From the NCBI GenBank assembly GCA_963781675.1, contig CAWAGF010000006.1, positions 434,001 through 498,000 on the forward strand: a stretch of DNA of 64,000 nucleotides, in the 5' to 3' direction. Shown one piece after another: positions 8,646-17,189 of the stretch. This DNA comes from SCTD01 sp963781675 (GTDB taxonomy: Bacteria > Actinomycetota > Actinomycetes > Mycobacteriales > SCTD01). The first letter of the stretch is position 1. Each line of letters starts with the position of its first letter. Below the pieces are notes generated by a model. That model worked only from the letters and a program-made list of their open reading frames with translations. It did not search any database and was not told where the DNA came from. The position numbers and the translations under genes were made by a program.

Positions 8646-10376
8646 GTGACCGCCCCCTCCCTCACCGCGCCCTCCGGCCGGCCGCTGCGCGCCTGGCAGC
8701 GCGAGGCCCTGCAGGCCTACCGGGAGCAGGGCGCCGCCGGACTTCCTGGTCACCGCGACGCCCGGGGCGGGCAAGACCGCCTTCGCGCTGGCGCTGGCCG
8801 CCGAGCTGCTCGCGCGCGCGACCGTCGAGCGGGTCGTCGTCGTCTGCCCGACCGACCACCTGCGCACGCAGTGGGCCGAGGCCGCGCTGGCCGCGGCATC
8901 GGGCTGGACCCGACGCTGCCCAACGAGCGTCGGACCGGTCCGCGCCGGACCTGCAGGGCTACGTCACGACCTACGCGCAGGTCGCCGCCCGCCCGGCGAT
9001 CCACGAGGCACGCACCAGCGCCAAGCGCACCCTCGTCGTGCTGGACGAGGTGCACCACGCCGGCGACGGCCTGTCGTGGGGCGAGGCGGTCGCGCACGCC
9101 TTCGACGGCGCCAGGCGCCGGGTCTGCCTGACCGGCACGCCCTTCCGGACCCGGCCGGACGAGCGCATCCCCTTCGTGCGGTACGAGCCGGACGGCGACG
9201 GGGCCCTGGCCAGCACCGCCGACTACGGCTACGGCTACCGGGAGGCGCTGCGCGACGGCGTGGTGCGGCCGGTCGTCTTCGCCGCGTACACCGGCGTCTC
9301 GCGGTGGCGGAACAGCGCGGGCGAGGTCGTCTCCGCCTCGCTCACCGGCGAGTCCACCAAGAGCGTCGAGGCCACCGCGTGGAAGACCGCGCTCGACCCC
9401 GGTGGCGAGTGGGTGCCGCACGTCATCGCCGCGATGGACGAGCGCATCACCCATCTGCGCGAGGCCGGGATGCCCGACGCCGCAGGGCTCGTGCTCGCCA
9501 GCGACCAGGACGACGCCCGCGCCTACGCCGCCATCGTCCAGCGGGTCACCGGCAGCAAGCCGGCGCTGATCCTGTCCGACGACCCCAAGGCCTCCAGCAA
9601 GATCACGAAGTTCAGCGAGGGCACGGAGCGGTTCGCCGTCTGCGTCCGGATGATCTCCGAGGGCGTCGACGTCCCGCGGGCCGCCTGCCTGGCCTGGATG
9701 ACCTCGTACCGGACGCCGCTGTTCTTCGCCCAGGCCGTGGGTCGCGTCGTGCGCAGCCGCCGCCCGGGGGAGTCCGCCACCGTCTTCCTGCCGGCCGTAC
9801 GACCGCTGCTCGCGCTCGCCGCCGAGATGGAGAGCGAGCGCAACCACGTGCTGCCGCCGCCCGCCTCCGCCGGCGAGGAGGAGCTCTACGACCCGCTGCC
9901 GCCGGAGGAGGGCGACGAGCAGCCGGTCGACGCAGTGGCAGGCGCTCGGGGCGGAGGCGGAGTTCGCGCACGTGCTGCACGGCGGCCGGGCCGTCGTGGC
10001 CTCGCTGGAGCTGACGGGGGAGGACGAGGAGTTCCTCGGCCTGCCGGGGCTGCTGTCCGCCGAGCAGACCGCGGCGCTGCTCGCCCGTCGCGACACCGAG
10101 CACCGCAAGCGGGCCAGCAGCACCCGCGTCGACGAGGTCAGCAGCCAGCAGGAGCTCGACCAGGCCGAGCTCGACGCCCGGTCGTGGCGCGCCGCCGGCG
10201 ATCTGCGGCGTGAGATCAACAGCCTGGTGGGGCAGCTCGCCGCGCGCAGCGGTGCGCCGCACGGCGTCGTGCACGCCCGCGTCCGCAAGGCCGTGCCCGG
10301 CCCGCCGTCGGCGGCGGCGCCGGTGGAGGTGCTCAACGAGCGGCGCGACTGGCTGCTGGAGCAGACGGTCCGCTAG
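8646..10376 (+). pseudogene. DEAD/DEAH-box (superfamily 2) helicase, frame broken by several insertions
   Basis: This encodes an SF2 ATP-dependent helicase of about 574 residues if repaired. Motif I is TATPGAGKT just after the break at 8739, motif II is VVLDEVHHAG at 9035-9064, motif III is LTGTPFR and motif VI is QAVGRVVRS. The layout resembles the DEAH helicases found beside DUF3097 genes. Frame changes are visible near 8739, 8896, 8937, 8947 and 9932. Four are single extra G bases and the one at 8896 needs two bases removed. The start GTG lies ten bases after TAGACT. The TAG stop overlaps the stop of the convergent small gene. Nucleic-acid unwinding is the expected role; the partner is unknown. 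Confidence 0.75.
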
Positions 10377-10648
10377 GCCTCGGGCTCGCGCGCGACCACC
10401 AGGGCGATCTGGGTGAGCAGCTCGCGCGGCGCCAGCCCCTCGTGGGCGGCGGCCATGGGGAGCAGCAGCGCGGCCAGGTTCAGCAGGCCGTAGTAGCCCT
10501 GCGCCAGCGCGCCGACCCCGTCGTCGTCGACGAGCTGCTGCAGGTAGTGCCCGACCGGCCGGGGTGACCCGGCCTCCATCTCGACGAGGAAGTCGGTGAG
10601 GGCGCCGACGGCGGCCGAGGTGGCCGCCCGGCTCTCGGGGGTGGTCAG
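10373..10648 (-). CDS. Small conserved hypothetical protein, probable CTG start
   Basis: This 91-residue helical protein has no recognised family. The coding pattern extends back to a CTG at 10648 that overlaps the TGA of the upstream membrane-protein gene as CTGA. No ATG, GTG or TTG exists in that frame until ATG 10580, which would remove the first 23 residues. The N-terminus from the CTG (TTPESRAATSAAVGALTDF) looks like a natural start. The same CTGA arrangement recurs at 35995 and 42998. The product is cytosolic, with a hydrophobic central helix GYYGLLNLAALLLPMAA. Confidence 0.5.
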   Translation of the reverse strand: MTTPESRAATSAAVGALTDFLVEMEAGSPRPVGHYLQQLVDDDGVGALAQGYYGLLNLAALLLPMAAAHEGLAPRELLTQIALVVAREPEA

Positions 10649-10857
10649 TGGGCGTCGTCCATGACCTTGAAGGCGATCATCATGATGACGCCCACCAGGC
10701 CGATGACCGCACCGGCGATGCCGACGGCCAGGGACTGCATCACGAACGCGACGCCGATGACGACGCTGGCGACGATGAGGACGAGCACCGTGATCCAGGA
10801 CGTGACCTGGTGCTTGTGGGCCGTGCCGGCCATCGACGTGCTGCCGAGGTCTGCCAT
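10645..10857 (-). CDS. Small two-helix membrane protein (DUF6704-like)
   Basis: A 70-residue protein with a clear GGAGG ribosome site before its ATG. After a polar N-terminus containing AHKHQVTSWITV come two hydrophobic helices, about residues 20-41 and 44-64, and a short acidic tail. The HK..SW pattern ahead of helix 1 resembles the small actinobacterial HGxxPAAW or DUF6704 membrane proteins. That assignment is from memory and tentative. It is coupled by CTGA to the following gene. Confidence 0.6.
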   Translation of the reverse strand: MADLGSTSMAGTAHKHQVTSWITVLVLIVASVVIGVAFVMQSLAVGIAGAVIGLVGVIMMIAFKVMDDAH

Positions 10858-10947
10858 GGGGTCCTCCGGGGTGTGGGCGGGCGCCGGACCAGGCTACCGG
10901 CGGCCCCGGGCGGAATCGCCGCCGCCTCGCGAGGGGTTGCCCACTCC

Positions 10948-12006
10948 ATGAGCCGACTGTTCGAGCCCCTGGTCCTGCGCGGGGCCACCGCCCGCAACCG
11001 CATCTGGGTCGCCCCCATGTGCCAGTACTCCGCCGTCGACGGCATGCCCGGCGACTGGCACCTGGTGCACCTCGGCGCACGCGCCGTCGGCGGGGCCGGC
11101 CTGGTCATCAGCGAGGCCACGGCGGTCAGCCCCGAGGGCCGGATCAGCCCGCAGGACACCGGCATCTGGACCGATGAGCAGGCGCGGGCGTGGGCCCGCA
11201 TCGTCGCCTTCCAGCAGGAGCAGGGCGCCCTCGCCGGCGTCCAGCTCGCGCACGCGGGGCGCAAGGCCAGTGCCCGGCGGCCCTGGGAGGGCCGCGGCGC
11301 CGTCCTGCCCGCGGAGGGCGGCTGGGTGCCGGTCGGCCCGACGGACCAGGCGTTCCCGGGCCTGGCCGAGCCGGCGGCCCTGGACGAGGAGGGCATCGCG
11401 AAGGTGCGCGCCGACTTCGTGGCCGCCACCCGTCGCGCCCTGGACGCCGGCTTCGACGTCGTGGAGCTGCACGCCGCGCACGGCTACCTGCTGCACGAGT
11501 TCCTCTCGCCGCTGTCCAACACCCGGACCGACGGGTACGGCGGTGACCTCGCCGGCCGGATGCGGCTGGTGCTCGAGGTCGTCGAGGACGTCCGCGCGGC
11601 CTGGCCGGACGACAAGCCGCTGCTGCTGCGCATCTCGGCCAGCGACTGGACCGACGGCGGCTGGACGGTCGAGGACTCCGTCGCGCTGGCCAAGGAGGCG
11701 GCGGCCCGAGGGGTCGACCTCGTCGACTGCTCCTCCGGCGGCAACGTCCTGGCGACGATCCCGCTGTCGCCCGGCTACCAGGTGCCGTTCGCCTCCGCGG
11801 TGCGCGCCGGCGCGGGCGTGCCCACCGGCGCGGTCGGCCTCATCACCGGCGCACGGCAGGCCGAGCAGGTGCTGGAGGAGGGGCACGCCGACGTGGTCCT
11901 GCTCGCCCGCGAGCTGCTGCGCGACCCGCACTGGCCGCTGCACGCCGCCGCCGAGCTGGGCGTGGACGTGACCTGGCCGGTGCAGTACGAGCGCGCCCGT
12001 GCCTGA
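10948..12006 (+). CDS. NADH:flavin oxidoreductase, old yellow enzyme family (YqjM-like)
   Basis: A 352-residue FMN-dependent ene-reductase. It begins SRLFEPLVLRGATARNRIWVAPMCQYSA, the classic YqjM-type FMN-binding entry with the active-site cysteine in the MCQYS motif. VQLAHAGRKAS and ELHAAHGYLLHEFLSPLSN are the other OYE hallmarks (H-x-G-R-K and the substrate-binding HAAHGYL). GLITGARQAEQVL provides the phosphate loop. Such enzymes reduce activated C=C bonds; the physiological substrate is unknown. The TrmH gene overlaps its 3-prime end by eight bases. Confidence 0.92.
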   Translation: MSRLFEPLVLRGATARNRIWVAPMCQYSAVDGMPGDWHLVHLGARAVGGAGLVISEATAVSPEGRISPQDTGIWTDEQARAWARIVAFQQEQGALAGVQLAHAGRKASARRPWEGRGAVLPAEGGWVPVGPTDQAFPGLAEPAALDEEGIAKVRADFVAATRRALDAGFDVVELHAAHGYLLHEFLSPLSNTRTDGYGGDLAGRMRLVLEVVEDVRAAWPDDKPLLLRISASDWTDGGWTVEDSVALAKEAAARGVDLVDCSSGGNVLATIPLSPGYQVPFASAVRAGAGVPTGAVGLITGARQAEQVLEEGHADVVLLARELLRDPHWPLHAAAELGVDVTWPVQYERARA

Positions 12007-12802
12007 GGAGGTCGCCGCCGCCGACGACCCCCGGGTCGCCGACTACGTCGGCCTGACCGACGGCGCCCGGCGGATGAAGCACGAGGAGGGCGCCGGCTTC
12101 TTCATCGCCGAGGGCGAGAAGGTCATCGCCCGCACGGCTGCGGCGGGCTACCCGCCGCGCTCCCTGCTGGTCAGCCCCGCGCGCCTGGCCGACCTCATGC
12201 CGGCCGTCGAGGCGCTGGACTGCCCGGTCTACGTCGCGTCGTACGACGTGCTCCAGGCGGTCACCGGCTTCCACGTGCACCGCGGGGCACTCGCCTCGTT
12301 CGGCCGGCTGCCGCTGCGCAGCGCTGCGGAGGTCCTCGCGGCCGCCACGCGGGTCGTCGTCATGGAGCAGGTCACCAACCACACCAACCTCGGCGCCGTG
12401 TTCCGCTGCGCTGCAGGGCTCGGCATGGACGCGGTGCTGCTCAGCCCGAACTCCTGCGACCCCCTCTACCGCCGGACGGTGAGAGTGTCGATGGGGCAGG
12501 TGTTCTCGGTCCCGTACGCCTACCTGGAGGACTGGCCCGCGGGCATCGACGAGGTGCGCGCGGCCGGCTTCCGGGTGCTGGCGCTGACCCCGGACGCGGC
12601 CGCCACCGACCTGGCCGACGTGGTGGTCGGTCCCGACGACAAGGTGGCGCTGCTGTTCGGCGCGGAGGGGCCGGGGCTGACCGAGGAGGTCATGGCCGCG
12701 AGCGACGAGCGGGTGCGCATCCCGATGGCGGCGGGTGTCGACTCGCTCAACGTCGGGGCCGCCGCGGCCGTGGCGTGCTGGGTCCTGGGCCGGCGTCCCT
12801 GA
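11999..12802 (+). CDS. TrmH/SpoU family RNA 2-prime-O-methyltransferase
   Basis: A 267-residue SPOUT methyltransferase acting on rRNA or tRNA ribose 2-prime hydroxyls with S-adenosylmethionine. The N-terminal substrate-binding domain contains FFIAEGEKVIARTAAAGY. The three SpoU knot motifs are NHTNLGAVFRCAAGLG, LFGAEGPGL and IPMAAGVDSLNVGAAAAV. It starts with GTG inside the end of the preceding reductase gene, so the two are co-transcribed. The exact target nucleotide cannot be predicted. Confidence 0.92.
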   Translation: MPEEVAAADDPRVADYVGLTDGARRMKHEEGAGFFIAEGEKVIARTAAAGYPPRSLLVSPARLADLMPAVEALDCPVYVASYDVLQAVTGFHVHRGALASFGRLPLRSAAEVLAAATRVVVMEQVTNHTNLGAVFRCAAGLGMDAVLLSPNSCDPLYRRTVRVSMGQVFSVPYAYLEDWPAGIDEVRAAGFRVLALTPDAAATDLADVVVGPDDKVALLFGAEGPGLTEEVMAASDERVRIPMAAGVDSLNVGAAAAVACWVLGRRP

Positions 12803-12815
12803 CAGACTCGGCCCC

Positions 12816-13268
12816 ATGAGACGAGGCCTGCTGCTCACGACCGTGCTCCTGCTCGCCGCGTGCGGGGGCGGCGACGACGCGAAGGCCACCTTCGTGGCGG
12901 ACGCCAAGGCCGTGTGCGAGCGCGCGCAGGCCGACACCGACACGCTCAAGAGCCCGGCCACCCCGGCGGAGTTCGCGCCGTACGCCGACGCGGTCGTGCA
13001 GATCGCCAAGCAGGCGCAGGAGGACCTCAGCACCCTGGAGCTGCCCGAGGCCGACGCGGAGGACCTCGAGTCCAAGGTCCTGGAGCCGTTCGGCGACGTC
13101 GTCGCCGAGGGCGAGGCGTTCGCCGTGAAGGTGAAGGCCGCCGGGGACGACCAGGCCAAGCTGCTGCCGCTGCTCGGCCAGGTGCCCGACGCCGGCGAGG
13201 TCGACCTGGAGTACCTCCGCTCCTACGGCCTCGGCACCTGCGCGGACGCGATCTCGCGCAAGCAGTAG
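12816..13268 (+). CDS. Small lipoprotein
   Basis: A 150-residue predicted lipoprotein. The signal peptide MRRGLLLTTVLLLAACGGG has a LLAAC lipobox with the acylated cysteine at residue 16. The mature part is helical and acidic with a late cysteine (GTCADAIS) that may pair with the one in AVCERAQAD. No family is recognised. ATG 12816 follows CAGACT by seven bases, pointing to leaderless expression. Confidence 0.7.
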   Translation: MRRGLLLTTVLLLAACGGGDDAKATFVADAKAVCERAQADTDTLKSPATPAEFAPYADAVVQIAKQAQEDLSTLELPEADAEDLESKVLEPFGDVVAEGEAFAVKVKAAGDDQAKLLPLLGQVPDAGEVDLEYLRSYGLGTCADAISRKQ

Positions 13269-13272
13269 CCCG

Positions 13273-14124
13273 GTGCACGACGTGCGGCCCGCGACGGGCG
13301 ACCGCTTCGACGACGTCGCAGCGGTGCTCGGCCCCAGGAACCCGACCTCGTCGGTGTGCTGGTGCCTGAGCCACCGCGTCGACGCGCGCACCAACCGCGC
13401 TCTCGTCGGTCCCGCCCGGGGTGCCTTCGTGCGCGAGCTCTGCGAGCGGGACGTCGCGCCGGGCGTCCTGGCGTACGAAGGCGACCTGGTCGTGGGCTGG
13501 GCCGCCGTGGCGCCGCGCTCCGAGCTGCCGTTCGCCCGGTCGCGCAAGATCCCGCACGTGGACGACCTGCCCGTGTGGTCGGTCTGGTGCCTGCGGGTGC
13601 GCCCCGGCCACCGCGGGAAGGGGATCTCGCACCGGCTGCTGGCCGGCGCGGTCGACTACGCCCTCGCGCAGGGCGCGCCCGCGGTGGAGGGCTACCCCGT
13701 CGACAACCGCGGGGAGAAGGTGGACCTGACGATGGCCTACGTCGGGACGCGTGCCCTCTTCGAGCAGGCCGGCTTCGTCAGAGCCGCTGACACGTCGGCG
13801 GTCTCGGGCGGCTTCCCGCGGATCCTCATGCGCTGGGGGCCGGCCAGGTCTAGTCTCCCCGCGGATGGACGACCTGGGCGAGGCGCTGGACGAGGTCGCC
13901 GCCGCGACCCGCTTCTCCGGCGTCGTCCGCGTGGACCGGGAGGGCAGCCCGGTGCTCGCCCGGGCGTGGGGCCTGGCCCACCGGGGCCACGGCATCCCCA
14001 ACACCGTCGACACCCGCTTCGGCACCGCCAGCGGCACCAAGTCCCTCACAGCGCTGGTGGTGGCGAGCCTGGTGGCGGAGGGCCGGCTCGACCTGGCCAC
14101 GACGGCGCGGTCCCTGCTCGGTGA
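13273..14124 (+). CDS. GNAT-family N-acetyltransferase with frame overrun at the 3-prime end
   Basis: Residues 1 to about 193 form a GNAT acetyltransferase. An N-terminal cysteine-rich CWCLSHR segment is followed by the acetyl-CoA-binding motif VRPGHRGKGISHRLLAGA and a C-terminal strand GFPRILMRW. Beyond about 13850 the frame stays open to 14124 but runs through the beta-lactamase-like gene in another frame and is arginine- and glycine-rich, so it is unlikely to be natural. A TAG at 13851 in another frame would end the protein where the domain ends, so a small indel near 13840 is suspected. The GTG start lies just after the lipoprotein stop. Confidence 0.65.
   Translation: MHDVRPATGDRFDDVAAVLGPRNPTSSVCWCLSHRVDARTNRALVGPARGAFVRELCERDVAPGVLAYEGDLVVGWAAVAPRSELPFARSRKIPHVDDLPVWSVWCLRVRPGHRGKGISHRLLAGAVDYALAQGAPAVEGYPVDNRGEKVDLTMAYVGTRALFEQAGFVRAADTSAVSGGFPRILMRWGPARSSLPADGRPGRGAGRGRRRDPLLRRRPRGPGGQPGARPGVGPGPPGPRHPQHRRHPLRHRQRHQVPHSAGGGEPGGGGPARPGHDGAVPAR
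13851..13856 (+). promoter_or_regulatory. -10 element TAGTCT of the beta-lactamase-like gene
   Basis: TAGTCT ends eight bases before ATG 13865, matching the leaderless promoter pattern of this window. Confidence 0.5.
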
Positions 14125-14869
14125 GGACCTGCCGCTGGTCGACGGCGGCGTCACCGTGGAGCACCTGCTGGCACACCGCTCGGGGATCGGCGACTACTTC
14201 GACGAGGAGCTCGTCGAGTCGATGACCGACTACGTGATGCCGGTGCCCGTGCACCTGCTGGTGGAGACGCGGGACTACCTCACCGTGCTGGACGGGCGCC
14301 CGCAGGTGTTCCCGCCGGGGGAGCGGTTCGCCTACAACAACAGCGCTTTCGTGATCCTGGCGCTGCTGGCGGAGCGCGCCACGGGCACCCCGTTCCCGGA
14401 GCTGCTGCAGGCGCGGGTGTGCGCGCCCGCCGGGATGACGAGGACCGCCTTCCTGCGCTCCGACGAGCCGGCGGACGGGGCCGCGCTGGGCTACCTCGCC
14501 GCGGACGGCCTGCGCACCAACCTGCTGCACCTGCCGGTGCTCGGGAGCGGCGACGGCGGTCTCAGCACGACGGCCGCGGACGTCGCCGCCCTCTGGTCGG
14601 CGCTGTTCGCGGACCGCATCGTCCCGGCCGACCTCGTCGCCGAGCTGGTCCGCCCGCGCAGCGACGTGCCGGAGGAGTCCGCGCGCTACGGCCTCGGCTT
14701 CTGGCTGCGCCCCACCGGGGACGCCGTCGCCCTGCTCGGCAGCGATGCGGGCGTCTCCTTCCAGAGCGTCCACGAGCCCGCGGCGCAGCTCACGTGGACG
14801 GTCCTGTCGAACACCACCGAGGGCGCTTGGCCCGTCGTCCGGCGGCTGCGCGAGCTGCTGGTCGGCTGA
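13865..14869 (+). CDS. Serine hydrolase, beta-lactamase (class C / PBP4-like) family
   Basis: A 334-residue cytosolic-looking serine hydrolase without a signal peptide. ASGTKSLTAL supplies the S-x-x-K pair (S56, K59) and FAYNNSAFVIL supplies the Y-x-N motif (Y157, N159). These are the catalytic residues of class C beta-lactamases, DD-peptidases and EstB-type esterases. EHLLAHRSGIGDY is a further family marker. The lack of an export signal favours an esterase or peptidase role over beta-lactam resistance. Confidence 0.88.
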   Translation: MDDLGEALDEVAAATRFSGVVRVDREGSPVLARAWGLAHRGHGIPNTVDTRFGTASGTKSLTALVVASLVAEGRLDLATTARSLLGEDLPLVDGGVTVEHLLAHRSGIGDYFDEELVESMTDYVMPVPVHLLVETRDYLTVLDGRPQVFPPGERFAYNNSAFVILALLAERATGTPFPELLQARVCAPAGMTRTAFLRSDEPADGAALGYLAADGLRTNLLHLPVLGSGDGGLSTTAADVAALWSALFADRIVPADLVAELVRPRSDVPEESARYGLGFWLRPTGDAVALLGSDAGVSFQSVHEPAAQLTWTVLSNTTEGAWPVVRRLRELLVG

Positions 14870-14878
14870 CGGGGGCGG

Positions 14879-17177
14879 TCAGACGTCGAGCAGGTCCAGG
14901 GCCGCCTCGACGACGGCCTGCGCGTCGATGCCGTGGTGGCGCTGGACGTCCGCCAGCGAGCCGGCCTGCCCGAACTGCTGGACGCCCAGGCAGGTGACCG
15001 GCACGCGGTGCAGCGTCGCGAGGAACGCCAGCGTGTGCGGGTGGCCGTCGAGCAGCGTCACCAGGGGCACCGGGCGGAGCAGCCGGTCCAGCACCGTCTC
15101 GTCGACGCCGTGGGCGGGCCCGCGCAGCAGGCCGCGGCGCAGCTGCACCGCGCGCCACAGCCGGTCGTACGACGTGACCACGCTGACGTCCGCCTGCACG
15201 CCGAGCGCGGCCAGCCGGTCGACGGCCTCCAGCGCCTCGGGCACCGCCGCGCCGACGACGGCCAGCGCGACGTCCGGCTCGCCTGCCGCCGAGCGCAGCC
15301 GGTAGCCGCCGGCCAGCACGTCGCGCCGCCGCTGCTCGCGTTCCTGGGCGTCGGCCGGCAGCGCGCACAGCTCCTGGTCCAGCGGCCGGGTGGTGAGGCG
15401 CAGGTAGGCGGACTCGCCGCCGGGCCGGCCGAGCTGCGACAGGGCGTCGAGCAGGCACCACTCCGCCTCGACGGCGAAGGCCGGCTCGTACGCCGTCACG
15501 CCGGGGGTCTCCAGGCCGATCGAGGGGGTCGTGATGCTCTGGTGCGCACCGCCTTCCGCGGCGAGCGTCACGCCGGACGGCGTGCCCACGAGGATGCTCT
15601 GGCCGCCGGCGTAGGTGCCGAACACCCAGGGCTCGAGGGCCCGGGCGACGAACGGGTCGTAGACCGTCCCGATCGGGAACAGCGGCTGCCCGAGGGTGGA
15701 CCAGGTGCTGCCCAGCTCGCCGAGCAGGCCGACCAGGTTGGTCTCGGCGATGCCCAGCTCGACGTGCTGGCCGCTGCTCGTCTCCCTCCACCGGACCAGC
15801 CGGTCGCCGTCGTCGGCGAACCAGTCGCGGCGGTCCTGCGCGGACCAGACGCCGACCTTGTTGATCCAGCCGCCCGTGTTGGTGGAGGACGCGACGTCGG
15901 GGGAGACGGTCACGACGCGGGCGGCGACGTCCGGCGCGTCCCGCGCCAGGTCGGTGAGGACGCGGCCGAGGGTGGCCTGCGTGGAGTGCAGCCCGCGGTA
16001 GGCGCGGCCCAGCTCCGTCGGCACCGCAGGCGGTTCCAGCAGCGTCGACCGGCTCGCGGTGCAGGCGGGCAGCCACCTGCGCGCAGAGCCGTCCCGCCTC
16101 CGAGTCGGGCGGGAACGCCTGCCACGGGTCGTCGGCGGACATGCCGAGCGCGGCCGCGAAGTCGGCGTACTGCTGGGCGGTGAGGAGCGCGGAGTGGTTG
16201 CCCGGGTGGCCCTCGATCGGCAGGCCGCGGCCCTTCACGGTGTAGGCGAACACGACCGTCGGCCGCTCGTGGTCGACCTGCCCGAAGACCTCGTCGAGCA
16301 GCACCAGGTCGTGGCCGCCGAGGTCGCGCAGCGCGGCGCTGACCTCGGCGTCGGTGAGGTCCTCGAGCAGCACCCGCAGCCGGTGGTCCTCGCCCACCAG
16401 CCGGTCGCGCAGCACCTCGGGCGCCGACCGCAGCAGCCACTGGTACTCCTCGTTGCCCATCCCGTCGATCCGCTCGCGCAGCAGAGCTCCCTCGGGACGG
16501 GCGAACAGCGCCTGCAGGCGCCGGCCGTACTTCGCCTCCAGCACCTGCCATCCCGCAGCCGCGAACATGCCCATCCACCGGCCGATCGCGATGTCCGGCA
16601 CGATGCGGTCGAGCGACTGCCGGTTGAGGTCGACCACCCACAGGACCTCGCCCAGCCGCTGCACCGCGGGGTCGGCGACGCACTCCCAGATCGCGCCCTC
16701 GTCGAGCTCGGCGTCGCCCAGCAGGCTGATCTGCCGGCCGGCCGGCTTGAGGTCGCTGTGCGTCTCGACGTAGCGCCGCGCCACCGCACCCCACACCGGG
16801 GCCGTCGCGCCGATGCCGACGCTGCCGGTGGAGTAGTCCGGGACGTCCGGGTCCTTGGTGCGCGAGGGGTACGGCTGCAGCCCGCCGTACTCCCGCAGCC
16901 GGGGCAGGTAGGACGCGTCGAGGCGGCCGAGCAGGAAGCTCAGCGCGTGGAAGACCGGTGAGGCGTGCGGCTTCACGCTGACCCGGTCGTCCGGCGTGAG
17001 GCCGCCGAACCACAGGGCGGTCATGACGCCGACCATCGACGCGCTGCTGGCCTGGTGCCCGCCGACCTTGAGGCCGGAGCGGTCGTCCGGCCGGGAGTTC
17101 GCCGCCTGCACGATGCTCGTGGCCAGCCACAGCACCCGCTGCTGGACCTCGTGCAGGACGGCCTCGTCGACGCTCAC
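14879..17177 (-). pseudogene. AceE/transketolase-like thiamine-diphosphate enzyme, one insertion
   Basis: Two open segments together make a 765-residue homodimeric E1/transketolase-like protein, shorter than the roughly 890 residues of AceE. The N-terminal half has KVGGHQASSASMVGVMTALWF and the ThDP-binding LLGDAELDEGAIWECV, which parallels the GDGEMDEPES motif of AceE. The pyrimidine-binding half has STNTGGWINKVGVWS and VELGIAETNLVGLLGELG. The frame moves by one at 16043, where a single extra base separates LHREPVD from LLEPPAVPTELG. The likely role is decarboxylation of a 2-oxo acid or transketolase-type C2 transfer; no E2 or E3 gene is nearby. It lies directly downstream of the acyl-CoA oxidase-like gene. 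Confidence 0.75.
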
Positions 17178-17189
17178 GCGCCGAGTCTG

